The notes under the pieces: model-generated
Seen by the model: only the letters and a program-made list of their open reading frames with translations
Database searches by the model: none
What the model was told of the DNA's origin: nothing
Part shown: positions 52,400 to 60,877 of the stretch, piece after piece
How positions within the stretch are numbered: the stretch's first letter is position 1
Layout: every line of letters begins with the position of its first letter
Program-made: the position numbers and the translations under genes
Assembly: GCA_900755095.1 (NCBI GenBank)
Contig: CAAEFE010000115.1
Span: 13,986 to 77,985 of the forward strand
Source of the DNA: an uncultured Bacteroides sp.
Lineage (GTDB): Bacteria; Bacteroidota; Bacteroidia; Bacteroidales; Bacteroidaceae
Length of the DNA stretch: 64,000 bases
Direction: 5' to 3'

Positions 52400-55276
52400 A
52401 TGAATAAAACATTCATTTATCTGCTAATAGCAGTATTGGCAGCTTGCAAAAGTACTCCTTACTCTGATGAAACTACTAAAAGTGACCTTCGTGCGCCTGC
52501 TTATCCGTTATTAACTTTGCATCCGCATGTGAAACTTTGGTCTATGACGGATGAACTGAACAAACAGAATATGACTTTTGGCGGCAGCACACAACTTCCT
52601 TTTGTTGGCTTCTTACGGGTAGACGGTGCTATGTACCGTTTTATGGGTAGTAAAGAACTGCCGATGCAAGCTATCGCTCCGATGGCGCTTGACCATGAAA
52701 AGTGGGAAGGAAAGTTCACTTCATTAGTTCCTGATGAAGGATGGGAGCAACCGGATTTTGATGACAAGTACTGGCAATTGTCAGAAGGGGCATTTGGCAC
52801 GCCTGGCATGTGGGAAGCAAGAACACAATGGACTTCTTCTAATATTTGGGTACGAAGAGAGGTTGAAGTTGATCCGTATCTTCTGGAGCATAAAAAGATT
52901 TATTTGCGCTATTCTCATGACGATGTATTTCAATTGTACATCAATGGGAAGCAATTGGTGAATACCGGATATGACTGGGGAGCAAACTTTAAAGTGGAAG
53001 TCCCGGACTCAATTCTGCAAACAATGAAAAGTGGAAAAGCGTTGATTGCCGCTCATTGTGAGAATCGTGTGGGAGGAGGATTGGTAGACTTCGGACTCTT
53101 TGCCGAGGAACCGACTATGCCGGTGGAAAAGGTAGCCCCCATCTCTTATGAAAAAGAGTGGACGGGAAGATATACTATGGAGCAACCTCAGGAAAATTGG
53201 GAAGCCAAAGAGTTTGACGATACAACATGGACAGAAGGACAGGCGGCCTTCGGCACGGATGATCAACGAAATGTGCATACTCCCTGGTTCTCACCTAATA
53301 TATGGGTGAGGCGCGAACTGACATTCGACCCGGCGTTGGTGAAAAACAAGCAACTGTATTTACGCTATTCCCATGATGATGTATTTCAATTGTATGTGAA
53401 TGGAATGCAACTGGTCAGCACGGGATATGAGTGGAAAAGTGATCTCAGAGTAAATATCCCGGATTCTATTGCAGAAACTATGAAAGATGGGAAAGCCGTG
53501 ATTGCCGCTCATTGTGAGAATCGTATGGGAGGTGCATTGGTTGACTTCGGACTATATGCAGAATTGAGGGAAGCTGAACAAACGTCTGTCGATGTGCAAG
53601 CAACCCAAACACATTATACCTTCGAATGTGGAGATGTAGAACTGAAACTTAGCTTTACCGCTCCTTATCTGTTGGACGATCTGGAGACACTTGCCCGTCC
53701 GGTCAATTATATCTCTTATCAGGCTAAAGCATTGGATGGCAAAGAACATGATGTTGCTGTTTATTTTGAAATAGACCCGCACAAGGCATTTCGTGCCGGA
53801 CAATCTACACAAATATATGAAAAGGATGGACTGGCTCTGATGAAGACCGGACAGGAAAATCAGAAATTATGGGTGGATAAAGAGAAAGATGGACGGTCAT
53901 GGGGATATTTCTATCTGGGAACAAAGGATGACGTGACCTGTGCACAGGGGGATGCAGCCGAAATGAGGGCATACTTTATGAAAGAGGGAGATCTGAAACA
54001 AATGAGAAAGTCTGCCGAGAAACGCTATGCTGCATTTGCACAGAAGCTGGATATGAACAGCGATTTCCCGCAACATCTCACTGCAGCCTTTGACGGACTG
54101 TATACAATGGCTTATTTCGGCGAGGACTTAAGACCTTATTGGAATAAAGACGGAAAATCAAGCATAGAAGATTTGTATGCAGATGCAGAGAAAGATTATA
54201 AAGAAGTGATGGCAAAATGTTATGCTTTTGACCGTCAATTGATGGCGGATGCTTACCTTGCCGGAGGAAAAGAATATGCTGAACTCTGTGCTTTGGCTTA
54301 TCGTCAGTCTGTATCCGCTTTCCAGATGTCTGAAGATTCGGATGGAGAATTGCTTTATTTTACTCCGCAGGTAGGTCCGGTGGATGAATATTATCCGGCT
54401 TCACCACTATATCTTCGCTACAATCCCGATTTGGTAAAAGCGATGCTTAATCCGTTCTTTTATTATAGTGAAAGCGGGAAATGGGGAAAGCCATTTCCTC
54501 CGCATGATTTAGGAGGATATCCTATCGTAAACGGGCAGACGATAGGTGGTGATATGCCTGTAGAAGAAGCAGGAAACGGATTGATAATGACTGCTGCTAT
54601 TGCTAAAATGGAAAAGAATGCTTCGTATGCAGAAAAGCATTGGAAGACATTGACTCAATGGGCTGAGTATTTATTGGAAAACGGCACGGATACCGGTGAT
54701 CAGCTTACTACAGATAATTTTGCAGGGAACTGCCCTCATCATGCTAATTTATCCGCCAAAGGTGTTTTGGGTATTGCAGCGTATGCACGTCTGGCAGAAA
54801 TGCTGAATAAGAAAGAAGAAGCGGAGAAGTATATGAATGCTGCCGGTGAGATGGCTAAAGAATGGGAAATGGCTGCTTATGCGGGTGACCATTACCGACT
54901 GGCTTTTGACCAACCGGATAGTTGGGGGATGAAGTATAATCTGGTGTGGGACAGGCTGCTTGGCTTGAATCTTTTCCCGGAGAGAGTTATTCAGAAAGAG
55001 ACGGATTTCTATCTTACTAAGATGAATGAGTTTGGATGTCCGTTGGATAGCAGACATAGTTATACGAAAGTGGATTGGACAGTATGGACTGCTTCGTTGA
55101 GTGCTGACCGTATGCAATTCCGTAAGCTTATGTTGCCGCTTCATAAGTTTATGAATGAGACTACAGATCGCACACCAATGGCTGATTTGATAAATACGGA
55201 TGGGAAAACTATAGTAGGATTTACGGGGCGTACTGTAGTAGGTGCCTATTTTATCAGGTTGTTGGAAAAGGAATAA
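52400..55276 (+). CDS. DUF4965-family lipoprotein with duplicated jelly-roll domain
   Basis: A 958-residue lipoprotein (start 52400; VLAAC, Cys16). The open frame extends upstream to 52346. It belongs to the same DUF4964/DUF5127/DUF4965/DUF1793 family as 94 and 26271. The jelly-roll insert is present twice in tandem, at residues 102-235 and 254-387, equal in length. The second halves are nearly identical (YLRYSHDDVFQLY, IAAHCENR, LVDFGL). The core has PFPPHDLGGYPIVNGQTIGGD and TTDNFAGNCPHHANLS. It lies outside the main PUL, after the second ligase module and on the same strand. The duplicate probably arose by recent intragenic duplication and may add a second binding site. Confidence 0.85.
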   Translation: MNKTFIYLLIAVLAACKSTPYSDETTKSDLRAPAYPLLTLHPHVKLWSMTDELNKQNMTFGGSTQLPFVGFLRVDGAMYRFMGSKELPMQAIAPMALDHEKWEGKFTSLVPDEGWEQPDFDDKYWQLSEGAFGTPGMWEARTQWTSSNIWVRREVEVDPYLLEHKKIYLRYSHDDVFQLYINGKQLVNTGYDWGANFKVEVPDSILQTMKSGKALIAAHCENRVGGGLVDFGLFAEEPTMPVEKVAPISYEKEWTGRYTMEQPQENWEAKEFDDTTWTEGQAAFGTDDQRNVHTPWFSPNIWVRRELTFDPALVKNKQLYLRYSHDDVFQLYVNGMQLVSTGYEWKSDLRVNIPDSIAETMKDGKAVIAAHCENRMGGALVDFGLYAELREAEQTSVDVQATQTHYTFECGDVELKLSFTAPYLLDDLETLARPVNYISYQAKALDGKEHDVAVYFEIDPHKAFRAGQSTQIYEKDGLALMKTGQENQKLWVDKEKDGRSWGYFYLGTKDDVTCAQGDAAEMRAYFMKEGDLKQMRKSAEKRYAAFAQKLDMNSDFPQHLTAAFDGLYTMAYFGEDLRPYWNKDGKSSIEDLYADAEKDYKEVMAKCYAFDRQLMADAYLAGGKEYAELCALAYRQSVSAFQMSEDSDGELLYFTPQVGPVDEYYPASPLYLRYNPDLVKAMLNPFFYYSESGKWGKPFPPHDLGGYPIVNGQTIGGDMPVEEAGNGLIMTAAIAKMEKNASYAEKHWKTLTQWAEYLLENGTDTGDQLTTDNFAGNCPHHANLSAKGVLGIAAYARLAEMLNKKEEAEKYMNAAGEMAKEWEMAAYAGDHYRLAFDQPDSWGMKYNLVWDRLLGLNLFPERVIQKETDFYLTKMNEFGCPLDSRHSYTKVDWTVWTASLSADRMQFRKLMLPLHKFMNETTDRTPMADLINTDGKTIVGFTGRTVVGAYFIRLLEKE
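52700..53560 (+). repeat. Intragenic tandem domain duplication (coding)
   Basis: Two homologous coding segments, about 52703-53104 and 53159-53560, each encode 134 residues from a Trp (WEGKF / WTGRY) to VDFGL(F/Y)A. They are separated by an 18-residue linker. DNA similarity is strongest in the last 200 nt of each copy. Confidence 0.8.
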
Positions 55277-55354
55277 TTAGAATCTTAATGTCTTTTAGAA
55301 GGTATATTCGGAGCAATATGATATAGTTGATTTATTATTTTAAATAAAAACATT

Positions 55355-56002
55355 ATGAATATGAAAGGTTTATTTTATTTAGTTGTTACTATGGTAGTAA
55401 TAATTGCATGTACAAATGAAGAGTTTGATGCTAATTCAGAAGTTAAGAAGGAAGAAGTTAAAACAAAGATTGCATCATTAGCTGAAAAATATGATGTAAA
55501 CGTCGATTTCTTTGAGATTAATCCTTCAGAAAAAACTGAAAATGAGATGTCATTAGAAGAAATTGAAGAATTGTTTCGTGATATAAAACAACTTAGAGAA
55601 CACCCTGTTGAATTAAAGATGTATAAGGATAAAGAAGAAAATGGCTGTATGTTTTATTCTACTAAAGAGCAGAAACCTAGTGTGCCGCTTGCTAAAACAC
55701 GTAGTGAAATTTATTCATTCAGTGATTGGATTTGGAATCTTACATGGTTTAGTGTAACTTTGATCGAAGATAACAAAAATGTAACAGTAATGACAGATAT
55801 AACAGGATTATCAGTTTATACGTATTCTCAATCTTATGCGAGTGGCTATGTATCAGGAAATGCTATATCATTTAATAGTACGGGGAAAATTAAGGCAACT
55901 ATAACTCAGGTTGTTGGCTTTAACCTTTCTTATGTTATTAATTCTTCAGGGACATACGATAAGAGTGCGGGAAAGGGAAGTGTTACAGTTTCTGCATATT
56001 AA
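55355..56002 (+). CDS. Lipoprotein of unknown function with beta-rich C-terminus
   Basis: A 215-residue lipoprotein (VIIAC, Cys19; start 55355 or 55361). An acidic helical region (about residues 25-100, VKKEEVKTKIASLAEKY, MSLEEIEELFRDIKQLREH) is followed by a Thr/Ser/Tyr-rich beta-like domain (about 115-215, WIWNLTWFSVTLIED, YTYSQSYASGYVSG, SGTYDKSAGKGSVTVSAY). No family is recognised. The helical-plus-beta layout is reminiscent of the lipoprotein at 42271. A tiny membrane protein gene follows after 21 nt, as for the other lipoproteins in this region. Confidence 0.65.
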   Translation: MNMKGLFYLVVTMVVIIACTNEEFDANSEVKKEEVKTKIASLAEKYDVNVDFFEINPSEKTENEMSLEEIEELFRDIKQLREHPVELKMYKDKEENGCMFYSTKEQKPSVPLAKTRSEIYSFSDWIWNLTWFSVTLIEDNKNVTVMTDITGLSVYTYSQSYASGYVSGNAISFNSTGKIKATITQVVGFNLSYVINSSGTYDKSAGKGSVTVSAY

Positions 56003-56023
56003 TGATTATTGAGAATAAAAATT

Positions 56024-56239
56024 ATGATTATGCCTCCAATGTTTTTTGAAATTGTTTATGTTCTGATTTTGTTGATTGGGATATTGGTCGTGTTGAAAAG
56101 TCATCAACTTACTAAACCATATAAATATTTATGGGTCATTTTGGTTTTGTTATTTAATCTGTTAGGCATAATTGCCTTTTTGATATGGAAACAGTATCTT
56201 AACAAAATGAGCAATAGTGGATCGCATGGAAATGTCTGA
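56024..56239 (+). CDS. Small PLDc_N-like membrane protein
   Basis: 71 residues from the ATG at 56024 (or 56030). Two transmembrane helices are seen (FFEIVYVLILLIGILVVL, YLWVILVLLFNLLGIIAFLIW). The second has the W-x-hydrophobic-N/P-x-x-G pattern of the phospholipase D-nuclease N-terminal (PLDc_N) segment found in bacteriocin immunity-like and other small membrane proteins. It follows the lipoprotein at 55355 and is probably cotranscribed. Confidence 0.65.
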   Translation: MIMPPMFFEIVYVLILLIGILVVLKSHQLTKPYKYLWVILVLLFNLLGIIAFLIWKQYLNKMSNSGSHGNV

Positions 56240-56338
56240 TTTGATATATAATATGAATCGGGTAAACTTTTTTCTCTATGCTCTTTGTAAATCCGGGATG
56301 GATTGAATAGACCATTGAAACTGGTTGTTTTTCTTTGA

Positions 56339-56375
56339 TTTAGCCACCGTTATTATGATGGTGGCTAAATTTCTT
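56339..56375 (+). terminator. Intrinsic terminator after the small membrane protein gene
   Basis: TTTAGCCACC (56339-56348) pairs perfectly with GGTGGCTAAA (56360-56369) around an 11-nt loop, followed by TTTCTT. Confidence 0.75.
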
Positions 56376-56457
56376 ATCTTAGATAAAGATACAGGAGGTG
56401 CCCCTTTTTTCATAAATGCCATTGTCGTTTCTGTCTATAACCATAAAACATACTTGA

Positions 56458-56499
56458 AATCGGAAGTTTTTAGGGGTATACCCCTAAAAACTTCCGATT
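56458..56499. promoter_or_regulatory. Perfect 42-bp palindrome upstream of the AAA/DUF4143 gene
   Basis: Arms 56458-56478 and 56479-56499 are exact reverse complements with no loop (centre GGGGTATACCCC). A third half-site, CCCTAAAAACTTC, is repeated at 56524-56536 just before the start codon. The right arm covers the place where a -33 box would lie for the -7 box at 56507, which suits an operator. Confidence 0.75.
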
Positions 56500-56506
56500 A
56501 ATTATT

Positions 56507-56514
56507 TATATTTG
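56507..56514 (+). promoter_or_regulatory. -7 box of the AAA/DUF4143 gene
   Basis: TATATTTG matches TAnnTTTG, 29 nt before the ATG at 56543. No TTTG is found at -33; that place is taken by the palindrome. Confidence 0.5.
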
Positions 56515-56542
56515 TGTCTATAACCCTAAAAACTTCAGTTGT

Positions 56543-57756
56543 ATGATTAATCGTGAACTTTATATGGAGCAAATCACTCCTTTTATTGATAAGCCATTTG
56601 TGAAAGTTATCACTGGTATTCGTCGCTGTGGCAAGTCGGTCGTGTTGCGTTTAATTCGTGAGGAACTTTTACGAAGAGGAGTATCTGAGGATTATATTAT
56701 TTATATGAACTTTGAAAGTTTCGAGTGGATAGACATGAAGGAGGCGAAGGCGTTATACGCTCATATTCGGGAAGCTACGAAAGCCCCGGGAAAATATTAT
56801 ATTCTCTTGGATGAGATTCAGGAAGTTACAGATTGGGAAAGGCAGTGAATGCCTTTTTGGTTGACTTGGATGTAGATATTTATGTGACAGGTTCTAATTC
56901 ACGTTTACTATCTTCCGAGTTTTCGACTTATTTGGCAGGAAGATACGTTGCCTTTCACATTATGACTTTATCCTTTAGAGAATATCTATTATTTCATGAT
57001 CTCCCGCTGACAATTTCTGTATCCGACCGTAAAACGGAGTTTCTGAAATATCTTCGTATGGGAGGATTTCCGGCTATTCATACGGCAAACTATGATTATA
57101 ATGCTATCTACAAAATAGTGTATGATATTTATTCTTCTGTCATTCTTCGTGATACCGTGCAGAGGCATAGCATTCGTAACGTAGAAATGCTTGAAAGAGT
57201 GGTGAAGTTTGTTTTTGATAATATTGGGAATAAACTAAATGCGAAAAATATTGCCGACTATTTCAAAAGTCAGCAACGGAAAGTAGATATCAATACGATT
57301 TATAATTATCTCAATGCTTTAGATAGTGCTTTTGTCATTCAACGTATACCACGTTATGACATCAAGGGCAAAGAGATTCTGCAAACCAATGAAAAGTATT
57401 TTGTAAGTGATCTTTCATTAATTTATTCTGTGATGGGATATCGGGACCGCTTAATAGGGGGAATGCTCGAAAATTTGGTTTGCATGGAGTTGAAACGCCG
57501 CGGATACGAAGTATATGTAGGTAAACAGGATGAAAAAGAAGTTGATTTTGTAGCCATTAGGCGTGAAGAGAAAATATATGTGCAGGTTACTTATCAACTT
57601 GGCTTGCAAGCAACCATCGATTGTGAGTTTGCCCCTTTACTGGCAATTGATGATCATTATCCTAAATATGTGGTTAGTATGGATGATCTATGGCAAGATA
57701 ATATTGAAGGGGTTAAGCATCGGCATATAGCCGATTTTCTACTTGATGAGTGGTAA
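56543..57756 (+). pseudogene. AAA family ATPase with DUF4143 domain, split by a one-base frameshift
   Basis: The first part (56543-56848) has the Walker A region (ITGIRRCGKSVVLRLI) and Walker B (YYILLDEIQEV), and stops after DWERQ. The second part continues in the +2 frame, with the sensor-like YVTGSNSRLLSSEFSTYLAGRY and the C-terminal DUF4143/nuclease-like domain (GGMLENLVCMELKRRGYEV, KEVDFVAIRREEKIYVQV), to 57756. Near 56838, GAAAGGCAGTGAAT would restore DWERAVNAFL if one more G were present. The loss of one G explains the break. The function of these ATPases is unknown, and many sit near mobile or toxin-like genes. The break may be a real mutation, a phase-variable tract or a sequencing error. 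Confidence 0.85.
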
Positions 57757-57782
57757 AGACGGACTAAAGCTTTAGTCCGTCT
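57757..57782. terminator. Bidirectional terminator between convergent genes
   Basis: AGACGGACTAAAG and its exact reverse complement form a 26-nt perfect palindrome that overlaps the last codons of the argE-like gene. It can serve the ATPase gene on one strand and argE on the other. Confidence 0.65.
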
Positions 57783-58831
57783 AACAAATCTAAATAAATC
57801 CCGATAGCCTCTTCTATCTCTTTCAGCATAATATACTCTTCGGCTGTATGTGAACGTGAAGAGCGTCCCGGACCGATCTTTACCGATGCAAAGGACATCA
57901 ATGCCTGATCTGACAAAGTCGGGGAACCGAAAGGTATGCGTCCCATCTTCACCGCTTTCTGTACGAACGGATGTTTCTCATCAATTCGTGAAGAATTGAG
58001 ACGGAACGAGCGGGCTTTCGCATCGCAGGCTATATGCTTTCTGATCTCTGCAAATAAATCTTCGTTGGAGTAAAGTTCGTTGCTTCGGATATCAACAACA
58101 AATGTACATTTATCGGGAACTACATTGTGCTGAGTGCCTGCATTGATGACCGTAACGCTCATTTTTACCGGTCCGAGTAAAGGTGATTCTTTCTCGAAAC
58201 GATAATCACGGAACCAGGCGATATCGTTCAATACCTTATAAATGGCATTATCTCCTTCATCGCGTGCGGCATGTCCGGCTTTTCCCGTAGCAGTTACATC
58301 CAGTACCATCAACCCCTTTTCGGCAATGGCAGGTTGCATCTCCGTAGGTTCGCCTACGATAGCGAATGAAACAGGGGGTAACCCCGGTAATACACTTTCA
58401 ATTCCCTCCTTACCCGAAACTTCTTCTTCGCAGGAAGCCAGATAGATGAGATTGTAATTTTGAGAAGTGCGACATAGTTGCAGGAACACCTGTAAGAGCG
58501 AAACAACACTGGCTCCGGCGTCGTTACTGCCCAATCCGTATAATTTACCGTTTTCCTCGCGGGGTGTGAAAGGGTCTTTGCGCCAGCCATTTACGGGTTT
58601 TACCGTGTCGATATGAGAATTGAGCAGGATTGTCGGCTTTTTAAGGTCGAACATAGGGCTGAGGCACCAAACATTGTTTCCTTTGCGTCCGGTCTGCATC
58701 CCTTCGGCTTCGATATAATTTTGCAGGAAATCAGCGGCTTGCGTCTCTTCCCGACTGATGGACGGAATGCTGATTAGTGATTTCAACAGGCTTACAGCTT
58801 CGGCTGTCATGGTTGGAATATCGTATTTCAT
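57764..58831 (-). CDS. argE: M20-family deacylase, ArgE-like (acetylornithine/acylornithine deacetylase)
   Basis: A 355-residue cytosolic M20 metallopeptidase-fold enzyme. The start at 58831 (MKYDIPTMTAEAV) is preferred over the ATG at 58897, which adds a basic tail and would overlap the promoter. Metal-site motifs are LLNSHIDTVKPV (His, Asp), GLGSNDAGASVV (bridging Asp) and SCEEEVSGKEG (catalytic and ligand Glu). A dimerisation domain lies between (about 165-270). It is expected to remove the acyl group from N-acylornithine in arginine synthesis; Bacteroides is known to use succinylated intermediates. The neighbours are not arginine genes, so the assignment rests on the family. Confidence 0.82.
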   Translation of the reverse strand: MKYDIPTMTAEAVSLLKSLISIPSISREETQAADFLQNYIEAEGMQTGRKGNNVWCLSPMFDLKKPTILLNSHIDTVKPVNGWRKDPFTPREENGKLYGLGSNDAGASVVSLLQVFLQLCRTSQNYNLIYLASCEEEVSGKEGIESVLPGLPPVSFAIVGEPTEMQPAIAEKGLMVLDVTATGKAGHAARDEGDNAIYKVLNDIAWFRDYRFEKESPLLGPVKMSVTVINAGTQHNVVPDKCTFVVDIRSNELYSNEDLFAEIRKHIACDAKARSFRLNSSRIDEKHPFVQKAVKMGRIPFGSPTLSDQALMSFASVKIGPGRSSRSHTAEEYIMLKEIEEAIGIYLDLLDGLKL

Positions 58832-58866
58832 ATACAAACTTGTTAATTTAGAGCTTAATATTTGCA

Positions 58867-58898
58867 CAAAGATACTCGTTTTGCGCAATAGTTTCAAA
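58867..58898 (-). promoter_or_regulatory. Promoter of the argE-like gene
   Basis: On the minus strand TTTG (58895-58898), a 20-nt spacer and TATCTTTG (58867-58874) match the -33/-7 consensus. The -7 box lies 35 nt before the start at 58831. This supports the shorter start. Confidence 0.75.
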
Positions 58899-58907
58899 TA
58901 AAACTAA

Positions 58908-58915
58908 TACCTTTG
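58908..58915 (+). promoter_or_regulatory. -7 box of the acyl-CoA ligase gene
   Basis: TACCTTTG matches TAnnTTTG, 25 nt before the ATG at 58941. It is interleaved with the divergent argE promoter. No TTTG is found at the standard spacing. Confidence 0.6.
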
Positions 58916-58940
58916 TACCATATTTATCAATACAAAGAGT

Positions 58941-60746
58941 ATGACTTATCATCATTTATCTGTCTTGGTCCACCGTCAGGCTGAAAAGTATGGCGACAGG
59001 GTAGCATTGAGATACCGCGACTATGAGACAGCACAATGGATTCCGATTACCTGGAATCAATTCTCCGGAACTGTACGACAGGCTGCTAATGCTTTCGTTG
59101 CGCTAGGAGTGGAGGAACAAGAGAATATCGGTATTTTTTCACAGAATAAACCTGAATGGTTCTATGTCGATTTTGGCGCATTTGCCAATCGCGGGGTTAC
59201 TATTCCGTTCTATGCAACGAGTTCACCCGCACAGGCACAATACATTATCAACGATGCGCAAATCCGTTATCTTTTTGTAGGCGAACAGTATCAGTATGAT
59301 TCTGCATTCAGCATCTTCGGCTTTTGTTCCTCGTTACAACAACTGATTATTTTCGACCGTTCGGTAGTAAAAGACCCGCGTGATGTCTCTTCCATCTATT
59401 TTGATGAGTTTATGGCAATGGGCGAAGGATTGCCGCATAATGAGGTGGTGGAAGAACGTACCGCACGTGCTTCTTACGATGATTTGGCTAACATCCTTTA
59501 TACTTCCGGTACGACGGGAGAGCCGAAGGGAGTAATGTTGCATCATTCGTGCTATCTGGAGCAGTTCCATACGCATGACGAGCGTCTGACGACAATGACC
59601 GACAAGGACGTTTCTATGAACTTCCTTCCGTTGACACACGTATTCGAGAAGGCATGGTGCTATCTTTGTATTCATAAAGGAGTACAGATCTGCATCAATC
59701 TTCGTCCGGCAGATATCCAGACAACCATTAAAGAAATTCGCCCGACACTGATGTGCAGCGTACCCCGTTTCTGGGAAAAGGTATATGCCGGTGTACAGGA
59801 GAAGATCAATGAAACGACAGGATTGAAGAAGGCGCTGATGCTGGATGCCATCAAAGTCGGCAGAATCCATAATCTGGATTATCTTCGGTTGGGAAAGACC
59901 CCTCCGGTGATGAATCAACTGAAATATAAGTTCTACGAGAAGACTATTTATTCTTTGCTGAAGAAGACGATCGGTATTGAGAATGGAAATTTCTTTCCGA
60001 CAGCCGGTGCAGCCGTGCCCGATGAAATCAATGAATTTGTTCATTCGGTAGGAATCAACATGGTGGTCGGCTATGGACTGACAGAGTCTACGGCTACGGT
60101 ATCATGTACTTTGCCGGTAGGTTATGATATCGGTTCGGTAGGTGTGGTATTGCCGGGACTGGAAGTGAAGATAGGCGAAGACAATGAAATCCTGCTCCGT
60201 GGAAAAAGTATAACCAAAGGATATTATAAAAAAGCGGAGGCTACTGCTGCTGCTATCGATGCTGACGGCTGGTTCCATACAGGAGATGCCGGTTATTTCA
60301 AGAATGGGCAGTTATTCCTGACAGAGCGCATTAAGGATTTGTTTAAGACATCGAATGGTAAATATATTGCTCCGCAAGCATTGGAAACCAAACTGGTGAT
60401 AGACCGTTATATTGATCAGATTGCTATTATCGCAGATCAGCGGAAGTTTGTTTCTGCTTTGATCGTTCCGGTGTACGGGTTTGTCAAGGACTATGCGAAG
60501 GAGAAAGGAATCGAATACAAAGATATGGCCGAACTGTTGCAGCATCCAAAGATTGTCGGTCTGTTTCGTGCACGGATAGAGACCTTGCAACAGCAATTTG
60601 CGCATTATGAACAGATCAAACGTTTCACATTACTTCCTGAACCTTTCAGCATGGAGCGTGGAGAATTGACTAATACATTGAAGTTGAAACGCTCAGTGGT
60701 TTCTGAAAACTACAAAGAACTGATTGAGAAGATGTACGAAGAATAA
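58941..60746 (+). CDS. Long-chain fatty acid-CoA ligase (AMP-binding)
   Basis: A 601-residue ANL-superfamily enzyme that activates fatty acids via acyl-AMP to acyl-CoA. The P-loop-like motif is YTSGTTGEPKG (from Tyr187), followed by MNFLPLTHVFEK. The acyl-AMP motif is VVGYGLTESTATVS. The hinge is GWFHTGDAGYFKNGQLFLTERIKD, and FKTSNGKYIAPQALE carries the C-terminal active-site region. No signal peptide is present, so it is cytosolic or membrane-associated. It is divergent from argE with overlapping promoters and convergent with the M16 protease gene. Confidence 0.92.
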   Translation: MTYHHLSVLVHRQAEKYGDRVALRYRDYETAQWIPITWNQFSGTVRQAANAFVALGVEEQENIGIFSQNKPEWFYVDFGAFANRGVTIPFYATSSPAQAQYIINDAQIRYLFVGEQYQYDSAFSIFGFCSSLQQLIIFDRSVVKDPRDVSSIYFDEFMAMGEGLPHNEVVEERTARASYDDLANILYTSGTTGEPKGVMLHHSCYLEQFHTHDERLTTMTDKDVSMNFLPLTHVFEKAWCYLCIHKGVQICINLRPADIQTTIKEIRPTLMCSVPRFWEKVYAGVQEKINETTGLKKALMLDAIKVGRIHNLDYLRLGKTPPVMNQLKYKFYEKTIYSLLKKTIGIENGNFFPTAGAAVPDEINEFVHSVGINMVVGYGLTESTATVSCTLPVGYDIGSVGVVLPGLEVKIGEDNEILLRGKSITKGYYKKAEATAAAIDADGWFHTGDAGYFKNGQLFLTERIKDLFKTSNGKYIAPQALETKLVIDRYIDQIAIIADQRKFVSALIVPVYGFVKDYAKEKGIEYKDMAELLQHPKIVGLFRARIETLQQQFAHYEQIKRFTLLPEPFSMERGELTNTLKLKRSVVSENYKELIEKMYEE

Positions 60747-60779
60747 GGCTTTTCTCGGTCTGGCCTGATGATAAACGAT

Positions 60780-60822
60780 AAACGGTGAACAAGCTGCATA
60801 TTTGGCAAGCTGTTCACCGTTT
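60780..60822. terminator. Hairpin between convergent genes
   Basis: AAACGGTGAACAAGCT (60780-60795) pairs with AGCTGTTCACCGTTT (60808-60822) with one bulged base, followed by GTTCTTTG. It lies 34 nt after the ligase stop and serves as the likely terminator. Confidence 0.65.
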
Positions 60823-60877
60823 GTTCTTTGTGTATCAATAGGCTATGTGTCTGCTATTTTATGGAGAACACTATGCT

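Larger units (their letters stand above)
56240..56542. other. Intergenic region with terminator, palindrome and promoter
   Basis: This 303-bp stretch has no gene. It holds a terminator (56339-56375), a 42-bp palindrome (56458-56499) and a -7 box (56507-56514) for the ATPase gene. Confidence 0.6.

Noticed and set aside
58832..58897. Longer ArgE start at 58897
   Set aside because: It would place the start codon within or upstream of the -7 box at 58867-58874, and the extra residues are not typical of the family.
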